From: Hyphomonas pacifica
GTDB lineage: Bacteria; Pseudomonadota; Alphaproteobacteria; Caulobacterales; Hyphomonadaceae
Reading direction: 5' to 3'
Length of the DNA: 64,000 bases
NCBI RefSeq assembly: GCF_000682675.1
Contig: NZ_AWFA01000012.1
Span: forward strand, 124,001-188,000
Under the pieces are notes generated by a model that saw only the letters and a program-made list of their open reading frames with translations, had not been told where the DNA came from and made no database searches. This document shows, piece after piece, positions 36,395 to 46,229 of this stretch. The stretch's first letter is position 1. Each line of letters begins with the position of its first letter. The translations under genes were made by a program, and so were the position numbers.

Positions 36395-38815
36395 TTACCA
36401 GTTATAGCTGGCGCGGGCGTAGACGAAGCGACCGGAGAAGCCATAGGGGCTGCGGCTTGAATACGGGAAGATCCCGTTAAAGTTCAGGCCATCCGGCGTC
36501 ATGGTCGGATACTCGTCCAGGATGTTGTCCGCACCGATGCCGACGCTGAACTTCTCGGAGACATGGAAGTCGACAGAGGCGTCGAGGATCCAGTCGGATT
36601 CCAAAGTGAAGTCATTGTTGGGGTTGTTGGACGGCACCAGAACGTCACCATAGCGGGTGGCGCGCAGGTTGAAGTCAGCCTGCTGATAGGTGTAGTCCGC
36701 GTTCAGGATCAGCTTGGTCTCCGGTGCGCTTTCCTCCAGGGTCAGCGTACGGTCACGACCGAAGAGAACCAGAGACGGGATCGCAGTGTTCTCAGGAACG
36801 AAGGTGACTTCCGTCTTGGAATAGTTGAACGCAGCAGACACATCCAGCGTCCCCATGGCGTCGAAGTCGAAACCATACTTGGTGACGATGTCGACACCTT
36901 TGGTTTCGGTCTCGATACCATTCTGGAAGAAGCGGATTTGATCTACACCAGTGACGCCAGCAGCGGCAAGAACCGCGTCCACATCATCGCCATCCAGGTT
37001 TTCCGTCAGGAAGATCTGGTCGTCGATATTGATCTGGTAAGCATCAATGGTGATGAACCAGTCACTTGTCGGCGTGATGACCGTACCCAGGGAGTAGCTG
37101 GTCGATTCTTCCGCATCCAGCTGGCCACCGCCGAGGGCTACAGCTGCAGGAGACGTAGCCGGGAACGTACCCACTTCAAACGGCACACCATCACTAAAGT
37201 TGGTGGAGATGGCCGTGAAGTATTGCTGCTGAAGGCTCGGGGCGCGGAAGCCCGTTGCGATCGCACCGCGAATGGCAACCTGATCCGTAAAGTCATAACG
37301 GCCAGCAATTTTGCCGGTTACAGCATCGCCAAAGTCGGAATAGTCTTCATACCGCAGGGCTGCGGAGAGAAGGGTCTTCTCGTTCGGCACCCATTCGATT
37401 TCGCCATAGATACTGGCAGCATCGCGGCTAACGTCCACTTCGGATTCCGGCGTAAAGCCTGGGAACACCTGGCTACCTGCAGCGCCCGGGAACGGGCCCT
37501 GAATGTAGGAAGCTTCTTCACCTGCCGTGATTTCGAAGCTTTCGTCACGATATTCCGCACCGAAGGCCAGCGAGGTTTCACCCGGCAGCATGTTGTAAAA
37601 GGTCTTCACAATGTCCGCATTGACCGTGACCTGATCGAAGGCCAGCGAGCCGGCATCGAAGGAGGTCTGGCTGGTCGGCCCAAGTGACACGTTCAGCGAG
37701 TTGTTGACAGAATAGTCCAGCTCGTTGGAGCCATAGACGGCGCTGACATCATAGTCCCAGCCGCCAGCTTGGCCGCGCACACCGCCGCCGAGGCTGTAGT
37801 CCGTGACATCCCCACCAATCAGGGGCAGATAACCGCCCGGATAGATCTCAGGAATGTTGCGGGAGTCGTTGGCACGACGGTAGAAGCCTGGGCTTTCCGC
37901 TTCACGTTCCTGCACACCGCCGAAGGCATACAGCTCGACACCATTGTTCAGCGTGTAACCTGAATTGAAGAAGAAGTTGATATTCTCCATACGACCGTTG
38001 CCATAAACATGGTTCAGGCGGTCAAAGGTGCGTTCTGCTTCATCATATGCCGGGTCGCTTGGGAATTGCTGACGCGGATCCAGACCGGCGCGGTTGCTGC
38101 GCTGGCGCAGGGAGTATTCGCCGGAGACGGTCAGGAAGCCATTGTCGCCAAGGCCGAAACCGGCCCAGCCGCCAATATTGGTCGTCTGACCGTCCACTTC
38201 GCTGCGGTTCAGGCCTTCCGGATCGGTGACGTGAGCGCCATAGCGGATGTTCAGGCCGCCGCCATGATCTGCTTCACGCAGGATGACGTTGATCACGCCT
38301 GCAATGGCATCGGAGCCATATTGGGCGGATGCGCCGTCACGCAGAACCTGGACATTGCCAATGGCGCTGGTCGGAATGGCATTGAGGTCCACAGCAGCAG
38401 AGCCGCGGCCCACAGACCCGTTGATGTTGATCAGAGCGGAAATGTGACGGCGCTTGCCGTTCACCAGCACCAGCGTCTGGTCAGGAGACAGGCCACGCAG
38501 GGTAGCGGGGCGGATGATGTCCGTTCCGTCATTGATGGCTGTCTGGTTGAAGTTGAAGCTCGGCACGGTTGTGGCCAGAATCTGGTTCAGTTCAACGCGG
38601 CCGGTCTCGGTCAGTTCTTCTACCGGGAACACATCGACAGGAACAGCTGTTTCCAGAGCTGTACGGTTTGCCGTGCGTGTACCGGTAACGACGATTTCAC
38701 TCTGCCGCAATTCGTCGGATGTCTGGGCTGTGTCATCCTGTGCGAATGCGGGAGTTATAGCTGTAGCCACGGCAAAGGTTGAGGCCGTGACGAGCAATGT
38801 CCGCAACTTGGTCAT
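36395..38815 (-). CDS. TonB-dependent outer-membrane receptor
   Basis: Receptor of 806 residues: Sec signal (ending ITPAFA), a short N-terminal region with EIVVTGTR, plug domain (about 50-165; TLRGLSPDQTLVLVNGKRRH, GSAAVDLNAIPTSAIGNVQVLRDGASAQYGSDAIAGVINVIL) and a 22-strand barrel ending in ...GFSGRFVYARASYNW with a final aromatic residue. It takes up a large substrate using TonB energy; which one cannot be read. The neighbours (adenine deaminase, purQ) suggest but do not show a purine link. Start at 38815 with AGGAG 11 bases upstream; an ATG at 38839 is the alternative. The 330-base upstream region has several dyads. Confidence 0.94.
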   Translation of the reverse strand: MTKLRTLLVTASTFAVATAITPAFAQDDTAQTSDELRQSEIVVTGTRTANRTALETAVPVDVFPVEELTETGRVELNQILATTVPSFNFNQTAINDGTDIIRPATLRGLSPDQTLVLVNGKRRHISALININGSVGRGSAAVDLNAIPTSAIGNVQVLRDGASAQYGSDAIAGVINVILREADHGGGLNIRYGAHVTDPEGLNRSEVDGQTTNIGGWAGFGLGDNGFLTVSGEYSLRQRSNRAGLDPRQQFPSDPAYDEAERTFDRLNHVYGNGRMENINFFFNSGYTLNNGVELYAFGGVQEREAESPGFYRRANDSRNIPEIYPGGYLPLIGGDVTDYSLGGGVRGQAGGWDYDVSAVYGSNELDYSVNNSLNVSLGPTSQTSFDAGSLAFDQVTVNADIVKTFYNMLPGETSLAFGAEYRDESFEITAGEEASYIQGPFPGAAGSQVFPGFTPESEVDVSRDAASIYGEIEWVPNEKTLLSAALRYEDYSDFGDAVTGKIAGRYDFTDQVAIRGAIATGFRAPSLQQQYFTAISTNFSDGVPFEVGTFPATSPAAVALGGGQLDAEESTSYSLGTVITPTSDWFITIDAYQINIDDQIFLTENLDGDDVDAVLAAAGVTGVDQIRFFQNGIETETKGVDIVTKYGFDFDAMGTLDVSAAFNYSKTEVTFVPENTAIPSLVLFGRDRTLTLEESAPETKLILNADYTYQQADFNLRATRYGDVLVPSNNPNNDFTLESDWILDASVDFHVSEKFSVGIGADNILDEYPTMTPDGLNFNGIFPYSSRSPYGFSGRFVYARASYNW

Positions 38816-39149
38816 CTTGCAGTTTACTCCTGTAATCATGGTTATTACGCCCCACGGGCAAGAAGTAGTCGCCTAAGGGGGTACGTTACAGGTCTGTAAG
38901 GCAAGAATTTGCGGGATTAACGTAAGTCAATTCAGAATTGTGTTTTCAGTGTCACACTCTTGTAACCTAATAAGCACATCCGATAATCAAAATTGGCCCA
39001 GTGAGTAAGAATTAGGCAATTGCACTGTCAGCTGTACTTAAGCCCATTGCGGGCAAGGTGAATTGATAAAAGAATCAATTAGTTATCATAGGTAGAAAAT
39101 CGGTGCGCCGCTATCTACTTTTGGGAGAATGATCGGCTCTGAGGAGGCG
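38816..39149. other. Intergenic region with several dyads, upstream of the TonB receptor gene
   Basis: 334 AT-rich bases without a gene. I see CAATTC-A-GAATTG at 38928-38940, AGTGT-C-ACACT at 38948-38958 (centres 19 bases apart), and AATTGAT-N6-ATCAATT at 39061-39080. No rho-independent terminator is evident for the adenine deaminase gene that ends at 39150. Confidence 0.55.
38928..38958. promoter_or_regulatory. Two odd palindromes, candidate operators of the TonB receptor gene
   Basis: CAATTCAGAATTG (38928-38940, perfect 13 bp) and AGTGTCACACT (38948-38958, perfect 11 bp), 113 to 143 bases before the receptor start codon. Position suggests control of receptor expression; the regulator is unknown. 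Confidence 0.35.
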
Positions 39150-40160
39150 CTATGCAGTGGCCGCCGTATCAACCGCCTGAATGTATCGCGCTTTCGCATC
39201 TTCTGGCAAAAAGGACCCCGCAAAACTATTGCGCGCGAGTTGGATGATCTGGCCCGCCGATAGGTCCAGCGCCTCTGAAATCGCTTCGTAGTTCTGGTTG
39301 ATATAGCCGCCAAAATAGGCCGGATCATCGGAGTTGACGCAGACCAGAAGGCCTTCTTCCAGCTGTGTCTTCACCGGGCTCTTTTTCAGATCATCCAGCA
39401 CGCAAAGCGACAAATTGGAGAGTGGACAATTGGTCAGCGGAGTCTGTGTGTCGCGCAGCACCTGGATGAGGGCAGGGTCTTCCATGGCGCGGTTGCCATG
39501 GTCAATCCGGTCTGCGCCAATATCCAGCAGGGCCTCTCGTACATATTCCGGCGGGCCTTCCTCACCGGCATGCAGGCACAGTTTGAAGCCCAGCTCCCGG
39601 CAGCGCTCGAACAGGCCTCTGAACTTCAGGGGAGGGTGGCCGACCTCTGAACTGTCGAGGCCCACCCCGATGAAATGCTCATGCCACGGAATGGACTCAT
39701 CCAGCAGCACAAAGCCGGCGCCCTCGGACAGGTGACGCAGGAAGCTCATTATCAGTTCTGACGTAATGCCCAGCTCGGCCTCACCGCGTTTCAGCGCGGC
39801 CAGAATGCCCTCGGCCACAACACCGAAAGGCACGCCGCGCTCGGTATGGGCCTGTGGGTCGAAGAACATCTCGACATGCACGACATTGTCCTGCTTCACG
39901 CGCTCCAGATACGCCCAGGTCATGTCGTGAAAGTCCTGTTCGGTGCGCAGCACATTCATGCCCTGATAGTAGATATCCAGGAACTCCTGCAGGTTCGAGA
40001 AATCATAGGCGGCCTTGGCCTCTTCCAGCGTCTTGAACGGGATGTCGACCCGGTTGCGCTCGGCAATCGCCATCATCAGTTCCGGCTCGAAACTGCCTTC
40101 AATATGAAGGTGCAGCTCGGCCTTCGGCAGGCGGGCGATGAGGTCGGAATGTGCGGACAT
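39150..40160 (-). CDS. Adenine deaminase (adenosine deaminase family)
   Basis: Zinc amidohydrolase of 336 residues. Metal and substrate residues: ELHLHIEGS at the N-terminus, LCLHAGEEGPPEY (about 195-208), DRIDHGNRA and VNSDDPAYFGGYINQNY. The DDPAYFGGY form and the spacing match the adenine deaminase (ADE) subgroup, which turns adenine into hypoxanthine for salvage, rather than true adenosine deaminase; this call rests on motif memory. Start at 40160: AGGAG lies seven bases upstream. It follows purQ by 36 bases on the same strand, probably one transcript. Confidence 0.9.
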   Translation of the reverse strand: MSAHSDLIARLPKAELHLHIEGSFEPELMMAIAERNRVDIPFKTLEEAKAAYDFSNLQEFLDIYYQGMNVLRTEQDFHDMTWAYLERVKQDNVVHVEMFFDPQAHTERGVPFGVVAEGILAALKRGEAELGITSELIMSFLRHLSEGAGFVLLDESIPWHEHFIGVGLDSSEVGHPPLKFRGLFERCRELGFKLCLHAGEEGPPEYVREALLDIGADRIDHGNRAMEDPALIQVLRDTQTPLTNCPLSNLSLCVLDDLKKSPVKTQLEEGLLVCVNSDDPAYFGGYINQNYEAISEALDLSAGQIIQLARNSFAGSFLPEDAKARYIQAVDTAATA

Positions 40161-40196
40161 GTGAGGGCTCCTGTCAGACAGGCCCATAGAGCCGGA

Positions 40197-40865
40197 TCAG
40201 GCGGCCGAGAGCAAGCTTTCGAATACGCCGAGGCCGTCTGTACCGCCCTCATGACCGCCAATTGCGCGCTCTGGGTGGGGCATCATGCCCAGGATGCGGC
40301 CATTCTCGCTAAGGATGCCGGCAATGTCCCGGGCAGAGCCATTCGGGTTGTGGCCATTGCTGTAGCGGAACGCCACACGGCCTTCGCCTTCCAGCGTGTC
40401 CAGCGTCGCATCATCGGCGAAGTAATTACCGTCATGATGGGCGACCGGGATGATGACCTCGCGCTTGCCTTCATAAGCGGATGTATAGGCGGTGTTCGCG
40501 CTTTCCACACTCAGCGCCTGCGGGCGGCAGACAAAGTGTAGCGATGCGTTGCGCATCAGGGCACCCGGCAGCAGACCCGTCTCGCAGAGGATTTGGAAGC
40601 CATTGCAGACGCCCAGAACATAGCCACCGCGCTCGGCATGGGCATGCAGCTGAGAGATTACCGGAGAATTGCCAGCCATCGCGCCGCAGCGCAGATAGTC
40701 TCCATAGGAGAATCCGCCCGGTACCATAACGAGGTCGGTGCCCTCAGGAATGGTTCCATCCTTGTGCCAGACCATGGCAGGGGCCTTGCCCGTTACTTTG
40801 GCGAGGGCGTCATGCGCGTCGCGGTCACAATTCGATCCGGGGAAGACAATCACGGCAGTTTTCAT
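40197..40865 (-). CDS. purQ: Phosphoribosylformylglycinamidine synthase subunit I (glutaminase)
   Basis: Glutamine amidotransferase of 222 residues that feeds ammonia to PurL. Catalytic Cys in [15 protein letters not shown], His and Glu in MMPHPERA, N-terminal [15 protein letters not shown] and [17 protein letters not shown]. Start at 40865; the open frame extends 42 codons upstream but these do not match PurQ. It is divergent from the entericidin gene (160 bases). The usual upstream purS is not found here, and purL is displaced to 33215-35482. Confidence 0.97.
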   Translation of the reverse strand: MKTAVIVFPGSNCDRDAHDALAKVTGKAPAMVWHKDGTIPEGTDLVMVPGGFSYGDYLRCGAMAGNSPVISQLHAHAERGGYVLGVCNGFQILCETGLLPGALMRNASLHFVCRPQALSVESANTAYTSAYEGKREVIIPVAHHDGNYFADDATLDTLEGEGRVAFRYSNGHNPNGSARDIAGILSENGRILGMMPHPERAIGGHEGGTDGLGVFESLLSAA

Positions 40866-41025
40866 GCGCAGGCCTTTAGCAGGGAGTCGGGCAGGAAGGG
40901 AACAGGCTTTTGCCGTCATTGCGTCATATCGGTCAGGCTGATTGCCGCATCCTGGCGTTACGATCTTGCCGGAATCGACCGTCGGGCACATTCTGGGCGC
41001 GCTTTAATTGTCCGGGAGACGAGAG

Positions 41026-41184
41026 ATGAAAAAAATTCTGATTGCCGCCCTGGCGCTCGCCGCGCTGCCCATGGTGACGGCCTGCAACACGGTCGAGGGC
41101 GTCGGCAGGGACGTTCAGGCTGGCGGCGAAGTCGTGGCCGATACGGCGCGGGACGTCAAAGACAAGATCTCGAAGAAAGACTGA
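41026..41184 (+). CDS. Entericidin-like small lipoprotein
   Basis: Protein of 52 residues: lipoprotein signal with Cys after MVTA (ALPMVTACNTVEG), then an amphipathic stretch GVGRDVQAGGEVVADTARDVKDKI and a basic end. The CNTVEGVGRDVQAGG pattern is the entericidin EcnA/EcnB family, small membrane-bound lipoproteins of a stress-related toxin/antidote pair in enterics; the role in alphaproteobacteria is unproven. GGGAG stands about 11 bases before the ATG. Only one such gene is seen here. It is divergent from purQ and ends at a strong two-way terminator. Confidence 0.88.
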   Translation: MKKILIAALALAALPMVTACNTVEGVGRDVQAGGEVVADTARDVKDKISKKD

Positions 41185-41214
41185 CAGGCCTGCTTTGGGC
41201 CGCCCAAAAAGAAA

Positions 41215-41244
41215 GGCCCCGGACGCAATGCCGGGGCCTTTTTT
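41215..41244. terminator. Bidirectional terminator between the entericidin gene and gltA
   Basis: Perfect 8-bp stem GGCCCCGG (41215-41222) / CCGGGGCC (41231-41238), T-run TTTTTT on the plus side and, read on the minus strand, TTTCTTTTT on the other side. It can end both convergent transcripts. Confidence 0.92.
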
Positions 41245-41267
41245 ATGTCCTGTGACAGGAGGTGCGT

Positions 41268-42572
41268 TTAGCGCTGATCCATCGGCACATAGTCGCGCAT
41301 GGCGGCGCCGGTATAGATCTGGCGCGGACGGCCGATACGCTGGGTCGGATCGTCCAGCATCTCGTTCAGCTGGGCAATCCAGCCGACGGTACGGGCCAGG
41401 GCGAACAGCACAGTGAACATCTGCTTCGGGAAACCGATCGCATCCAGGATGATGCCGGAATAGAAGTCCACGTTCGGGTAGAGCTTCTTTTCGACGAAGT
41501 ATTCGTCTTCCAGAGCGATCCGCTCCAGCTCCATGGCAACTTTCAGGATCGGCTGATCCTTAAGGCCCAGCAGGTCCAGAACCTCGTGAGCGGACTCGCG
41601 CATCACGGTCGCGCGTGGGTCGTAATTCTTGTACACGCGGTGGCCAAAGCCCATCAGGCGGAAGCTGTCATTCTTGTCCTTCGCGCGGGCGATGAATTCC
41701 GGAATGCGGTCAACGCTGCCAATCTCGTGCAGCATGTTGAGGCAGGCCTCGTTTGCGCCGCCATGGCTCGGGCCCCACAGGCAGGCAACACCAGCGGCAA
41801 CAGCTGCGAATGGGTGCGCGCCGGAAGAGCCGGCCAAACGCACAGTGGAGGTGGAGGCGTTCTGCTCATGGTCTGCGTGCAGGATGAAGAAGCGGTCCAT
41901 CGCTTTGGCGATTTTCGGGTCAACCTTGTAGTCTTCCGCAGTGACGGAGAAGCACATGCTGAGGAAGTTCTCGGCATAGGACAGCTCGTTGCGCGGATCG
42001 ACGAATCTCTGGCCCAGGTTGTACTTAAGGATGCGCGCGCACAGCGTCGGCATTTTCGCGATCAGGCGGATGGAGGCCAGGCGGCGCTCTTCCGGATCTT
42101 CACTGTCCATGGCGCCAGGGTAGAAGGAGGCCATTGCTCCAACAGCGCCGGTCAGCATGGCCATCGGGTGGCTGTCACGGCGGAAACCGTCAAAGAAACG
42201 GTCCATCTGGGTGTGGAGCAGGGTATGCTGCTTGATCTCTTCGTTGAAGGTGTCGAGTTCGGCTTTGCTGGGCAGTTCGCCGTTCAGGATCAGATAGCAG
42301 ACTTCAGGGAAGGTGGCTTTGCCGGCCAGTTGGCCGATCGGGTAACCGCGATGCAGAAGAACGCCTTCTTCACCATCAATAAAGGTAATCTGGCTTTCGC
42401 AGCTGGCGGTGGACGTGAAGCCGGGGTCAAAGGTGAACTGGCCAGACTGGGCGTAGAATTTACGGACGTCGACAACATTCGGTCCGTGAGTGCCGGAATA
42501 AACCGGAAGGTCATAGGTCTTGCCGTCTACCTCAATCTTGGCGGTACCAGCGTCTTTCACTTTATTTTCCAT
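41268..42572 (-). CDS. gltA: Citrate synthase (type II)
   Basis: First TCA-cycle enzyme: condenses acetyl-CoA and oxaloacetate. 434 residues, the length of the hexameric Gram-negative type. Catalytic residues lie in [16 protein letters not shown] (His), [25 protein letters not shown] (His) and [10 protein letters not shown] (Asp). The ATG at 42572 is preceded by GAAGGG; a GTG seven codons upstream is the alternative. It follows gltX on the same strand by 39 bases, as in related genomes. Confidence 0.98.
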   Translation of the reverse strand: MENKVKDAGTAKIEVDGKTYDLPVYSGTHGPNVVDVRKFYAQSGQFTFDPGFTSTASCESQITFIDGEEGVLLHRGYPIGQLAGKATFPEVCYLILNGELPSKAELDTFNEEIKQHTLLHTQMDRFFDGFRRDSHPMAMLTGAVGAMASFYPGAMDSEDPEERRLASIRLIAKMPTLCARILKYNLGQRFVDPRNELSYAENFLSMCFSVTAEDYKVDPKIAKAMDRFFILHADHEQNASTSTVRLAGSSGAHPFAAVAAGVACLWGPSHGGANEACLNMLHEIGSVDRIPEFIARAKDKNDSFRLMGFGHRVYKNYDPRATVMRESAHEVLDLLGLKDQPILKVAMELERIALEDEYFVEKKLYPNVDFYSGIILDAIGFPKQMFTVLFALARTVGWIAQLNEMLDDPTQRIGRPRQIYTGAAMRDYVPMDQR

Positions 42573-42611
42573 CAACTTGCCCTTCTTGTTCACTACAGCG
42601 CGAGCCCGGGG

Positions 42612-44081
42612 CTATTCCCGGCCCTGCGCGATTTGATCATCAATCCGTCCCAGTGCTTCATCTCGGCCCAGCCACTCCAGCACCGGCGCAATATCCGGCG
42701 CGGGAAGCCCCCCAGTCAGTGCTGCGCGTAGCGGCGGACCTACCTGCCCCATAGATAGGTCTAGTGCGGTGCAATAGGAACCAATTGCGGTTGATATAGT
42801 CTCAGCCGACCAATGCGGCAATTGCTGCAGTTCGTCGCGCAGACCGGCCAGCCGGTCAAGTCCCTCTACCTTGAGAGCCTTGCGCGCTTTCTTGTTCAAT
42901 TCGATCGGGCGAATATCCTTCAGAAATGCAAAGGCCTCGGCCAGTTCCGGCAGCGTGTTGCCGCGATCTTTCATATGCGGAAGCGCGGCGCGAATGCGGG
43001 CAATTTCTGCCTCGGTCAGCGGTTTTTCCGCTTCCAGATAGGGCTTCAGCAGGGAGAACAGGCGCTCATCATCGGCCAGGCGCAGGAAGTGGGAATTGAT
43101 CTGGCCCAGTTTCTCAATATCCAGCCGGGCAGGCGCCTTGTTGATGCCGCCGATGTCGAACACGGCGGCGGCCTCGTCCTGGGTGAAGATCTCTTGGTCG
43201 CCATGGCTCCATCCAAGGCGCAGCAGATAGGCCTTCATCGCTTCCGGCAGATAGCCCATCTCGCGATAGGCCAGCGTCGACAGCGCACCATGGCGCTTGG
43301 ACAGCTTCGCACCGTCCGGGCCATGGATTAGCGGCACATGCGCATATTTGGGGATGTCCCAGCCCATGGCTTCGTAAATCGGGATCTGGCGGAATGTGTT
43401 GCGCAGATGGTCATCCCCGCGGATGACATGCGTCACGCCCATATCGTGATCATCGACCACGACGGCCAGCATATAGGTCGGCGTGCCATCAGCGCGCAGC
43501 AGGATCATGTCGTCCAGCTCGCTGGCCTGAATGCGCACCGTGCCCTGCACGCCATCCTCAACGACCCGGTCGCCGCCATCTGGCGCGCGCAGGCGGATCG
43601 TATAGGGTGTGTCTTCTGACGGCGCAGGCGCACCATCGCGCCAGGGGGAACGGTAAGGTCCCAGCAGAACATTGGCCTCTGCCAGCAGCGCGGCTTTCTC
43701 GTCTTCGGAAATGCCTTCAGCCTTGGCGGCCTGGCGCTTTTCCTCGCCCAGATCGCGGCGGGCCTGCAGCTCTTCCTGTGTGGCATAGCAGCGGAACGCC
43801 GTGCCGCGGGAGACCATGTCCAACGCAACTTCCGTGTGACGGCCCGCACGGGAGAACTGCATCAGCGGTTTCTCGTCTGCCGTCAGGCCGAGCCATTCCA
43901 TGCCTTCGAGAATCGCGGCGGTCGCTTCGTCGGTAGAGCGTTCGCGGTCGGTATCTTCAATGCGGAGAAGGAACTTTCCGTTGTGCCGTTTCGCATAGAG
44001 ATAGTTGAAAAGTGCTGTCCGAGCCCCTCCAATATGCAACATGCCGGTGGGAGAGGGGGCAAAACGCGTAATGACGCTCAT
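42612..44081 (-). CDS. gltX: Glutamyl-tRNA synthetase
   Basis: Class I synthetase of 489 residues that charges tRNA-Glu (possibly also tRNA-Gln for later amidation). HIGH-type motif in FAPSPTGMLHIGGARTALFN and KMSKS-type motif in HGPDGAKLSKRHGALS. The C-terminal anticodon-binding part is present. The ATG at 44081 gives the normal N-terminus MSVITRFAPSPTG; the frame open upstream to 44174 does not match. Its start codon lies only 18 bases from the divergent comEC start. Confidence 0.97.
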   Translation of the reverse strand: MSVITRFAPSPTGMLHIGGARTALFNYLYAKRHNGKFLLRIEDTDRERSTDEATAAILEGMEWLGLTADEKPLMQFSRAGRHTEVALDMVSRGTAFRCYATQEELQARRDLGEEKRQAAKAEGISEDEKAALLAEANVLLGPYRSPWRDGAPAPSEDTPYTIRLRAPDGGDRVVEDGVQGTVRIQASELDDMILLRADGTPTYMLAVVVDDHDMGVTHVIRGDDHLRNTFRQIPIYEAMGWDIPKYAHVPLIHGPDGAKLSKRHGALSTLAYREMGYLPEAMKAYLLRLGWSHGDQEIFTQDEAAAVFDIGGINKAPARLDIEKLGQINSHFLRLADDERLFSLLKPYLEAEKPLTEAEIARIRAALPHMKDRGNTLPELAEAFAFLKDIRPIELNKKARKALKVEGLDRLAGLRDELQQLPHWSAETISTAIGSYCTALDLSMGQVGPPLRAALTGGLPAPDIAPVLEWLGRDEALGRIDDQIAQGRE

Positions 44082-44099
44082 AGGACAGGCAGGCTCCGC

Positions 44100-46229
44100 A
44101 TGACAGGCGCGATACGTGCGCCTGCGCCGCAGAAACACAAGACTGCGGCCAAAGGCAAGGGGCAGCGCGCTCACAATACAGTTGAATGGCCTGATCTATG
44201 GTCGATTGCATCCGTCGATGTAAGGCCGTTGCTGCTGGCCTTTTCGATGACGGCTGGGGCAGGCGTGTACTTTCTGCTGCCATGGGAGCCGTCACTCTGG
44301 GCCATACTCGCCCTGCCGTCAGGGGCGCTCTTCCTGGTGATTATAAGCCGTCGGAGCCTTGTTCTGGATGGCTTGCAACTTGCCATATGGATGCTGTTCG
44401 GTATCGCGCTGGGGGCTGGCGCAGCCAGTCTGCGGTCTCATCTTGTGGCGGCCCCTGTTGTAGCCCCGGCTGAGGGCAGGCTGGCCCGTCCCGTCATGCT
44501 GGAAGGTTGGCTGACAGAAATTGAGCCCGGCGCAAAGGGCCCGCGCCTACGCATTCAGGTGCATGCCATGGCCAGGCATTCGCCCGCCGAGACGCCGAAA
44601 TATGTCCGCCTGACCCACCGCGCCCGCCTGGAAGTCTCGCCCGGCCGCTTCGTGCGTTGCTGGGCCGTGCTGCGTCCTCCGCCAGCGCCGTCCATGGCAG
44701 GCGAATATGACTTCCAGCGTCAGGCCTGGTTCGAGCAATTGGGCGGCGTAGGCTATGTGCAGGGTCGCTGTCGGGGCGGCACACTCGGCGCGCCTTCGGG
44801 ATGGGGCCAGCAGATAGGCCTGAAAGTCCCCGCGCTGAGGCGGCAACTGGCCGGGCATGTTCAGCAAGCTGCGGGAGAGCGGGCCGGGGGCTTTGCCGCC
44901 GCGCTGATCTCTGGCGACCGTAGCTATATGCGTCTGGAAGACCAGGAGGCCCTGCGCAATTCAGGCCTTGCGCACCTGCTCGCCATATCCGGCCTTCATA
45001 TGGCGATCGTAGGCGGGCTGGTTTACTTCCTCACTTGGCGCGCGCTTGCTTTGATAGAGCCGCTGGCCTTGCGCGTGGCCGTACAGAAGCCAGCCGCCGT
45101 CGTGGCGCTGATGGCGAGCCTGGCCTATCTCATTGTCTCAGGCGCAAGCGTCTCCACCCAGAGGGCCTTTATCATGTCTGCCGTCGTGTTCGGGGCGGTG
45201 CTTTTTGATCGTGCAGCGCTCAGTATGCGGTCTTTCTCCATCGCGATGATCCTTGTGGTTCTGATGCAGCCGGAAAGCGTCATGACGCCCGGTTTCCAGA
45301 TGTCGTTCGCAGCCTCCGCCGCACTGATCGCGACCTATGAGGCGTGGACCCACCGCCGCGCGACACGGGAACGGGTGATGGGCAAGCTCAGCTATAGCTG
45401 GGCCTCACTGGCCGTCACCTCGCTTGTAGCGGGCACTGCCACCGCGCCCTTCGCGCTCTACCATTTTGACCGTCTGGCCGGGCTTGGCCTGCTCGCCAAT
45501 CTGCTGGCCATGCCGGTGATTACCTTTGCGACCGCGCCGCTGGCGGCCTTCGCACTGATCCTTACGCCGTTTGGGTATGGTGATTTTGGCCTGCGCCTGT
45601 TTGGTTATTCGCTGGAAGTGATCCTGATGATCGCGCATTTTTGCACCGATCATGCTCCGGCCATGATCTCGGCAGGCAAGCAGATGCCGGGCCTGACGCT
45701 GGCCTTGCTCAGCCTCGCGCTGGCCGTCTCCGTCATAGCGAAGGGATGGGGCAGGGCCCTGTTGCCTGCTCTGGCAATCGGACCCGCTGTCTGGGTGTGG
45801 ACCGTCGCGCCTGCCTTGGCATTGCATTGGAGCCCGTCAGGGGATGTGTTCCTGCGGCAGACGGATGGGCAGATCGCGCGGCTCGCCTATCTGGACGGCG
45901 ACGGCTTGTCCCCCATGCGCTTCAGTACGTTGGAACCGGCAGAGCTTTGCGCTGGCTGGCCCTGCATCTTGGAGACAGCCGCAGGCCGCATTGCCCTCAA
46001 TGATCCCGAGCTTCCGGCCGCCACATGCATTCCGGATACCCAAGCCGAATATGAACTCCGCCAGTCCGTCTCCGGCACGCAGGCTGGTTGCGCGCCTCCA
46101 ATCTATTGGGAAGATGTGCTGCGCCTGAACGGCATCACCCTGAAGACCGGCGGGGCCATGACAGAAACGCGCGGCAGATGCAATCCGCGCCTCTGGCGCC
46201 CCTGTCCTGTTTCAGCAGAACCGGACTAG
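44100..46229 (+). CDS. comEC: ComEC/Rec2 family DNA-uptake channel protein
   Basis: Inner-membrane protein of 709 residues with an N-terminal soluble OB-like DUF4131 domain between hydrophobic segments (about 110-200) and a competence domain with about 8-10 membrane helices (signature [21 protein letters not shown] at about 287-307; [15 protein letters not shown]). ComEC moves single-stranded DNA into the cell during natural transformation. The C-terminal metallo-beta-lactamase-like domain found in Bacillus ComEC is absent, as in many alphaproteobacterial forms. I use the ATG at 44100, the first not inside gltX coding sequence. The stop overlaps the lexA stop (CTAG). Confidence 0.92.
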   Translation: MTGAIRAPAPQKHKTAAKGKGQRAHNTVEWPDLWSIASVDVRPLLLAFSMTAGAGVYFLLPWEPSLWAILALPSGALFLVIISRRSLVLDGLQLAIWMLFGIALGAGAASLRSHLVAAPVVAPAEGRLARPVMLEGWLTEIEPGAKGPRLRIQVHAMARHSPAETPKYVRLTHRARLEVSPGRFVRCWAVLRPPPAPSMAGEYDFQRQAWFEQLGGVGYVQGRCRGGTLGAPSGWGQQIGLKVPALRRQLAGHVQQAAGERAGGFAAALISGDRSYMRLEDQEALRNSGLAHLLAISGLHMAIVGGLVYFLTWRALALIEPLALRVAVQKPAAVVALMASLAYLIVSGASVSTQRAFIMSAVVFGAVLFDRAALSMRSFSIAMILVVLMQPESVMTPGFQMSFAASAALIATYEAWTHRRATRERVMGKLSYSWASLAVTSLVAGTATAPFALYHFDRLAGLGLLANLLAMPVITFATAPLAAFALILTPFGYGDFGLRLFGYSLEVILMIAHFCTDHAPAMISAGKQMPGLTLALLSLALAVSVIAKGWGRALLPALAIGPAVWVWTVAPALALHWSPSGDVFLRQTDGQIARLAYLDGDGLSPMRFSTLEPAELCAGWPCILETAAGRIALNDPELPAATCIPDTQAEYELRQSVSGTQAGCAPPIYWEDVLRLNGITLKTGGAMTETRGRCNPRLWRPCPVSAEPD

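Noticed and set aside
36563-37687. Long open frame of 374 codons opposite the TonB receptor gene
   Set aside because: It is a shadow of the receptor gene: no ribosome-binding site, no family likeness, and the minus-strand protein is a complete receptor.
39061-39080. AATTGAT-N6-ATCAATT as terminator of adenine deaminase
   Set aside because: AT-only weak stem without a T-run in the direction of transcription; kept only as a possible protein-binding dyad.
41262-42731. Open frame of 489 codons opposite gltA
   Set aside because: Composition is that of an antisense frame, and it crosses the gltA-gltX junction; citrate synthase on the other strand is certain.
43836-44099. Upstream extension of comEC into gltX
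   Set aside because: The extra 88 residues are antisense gltX and do not resemble ComEC.
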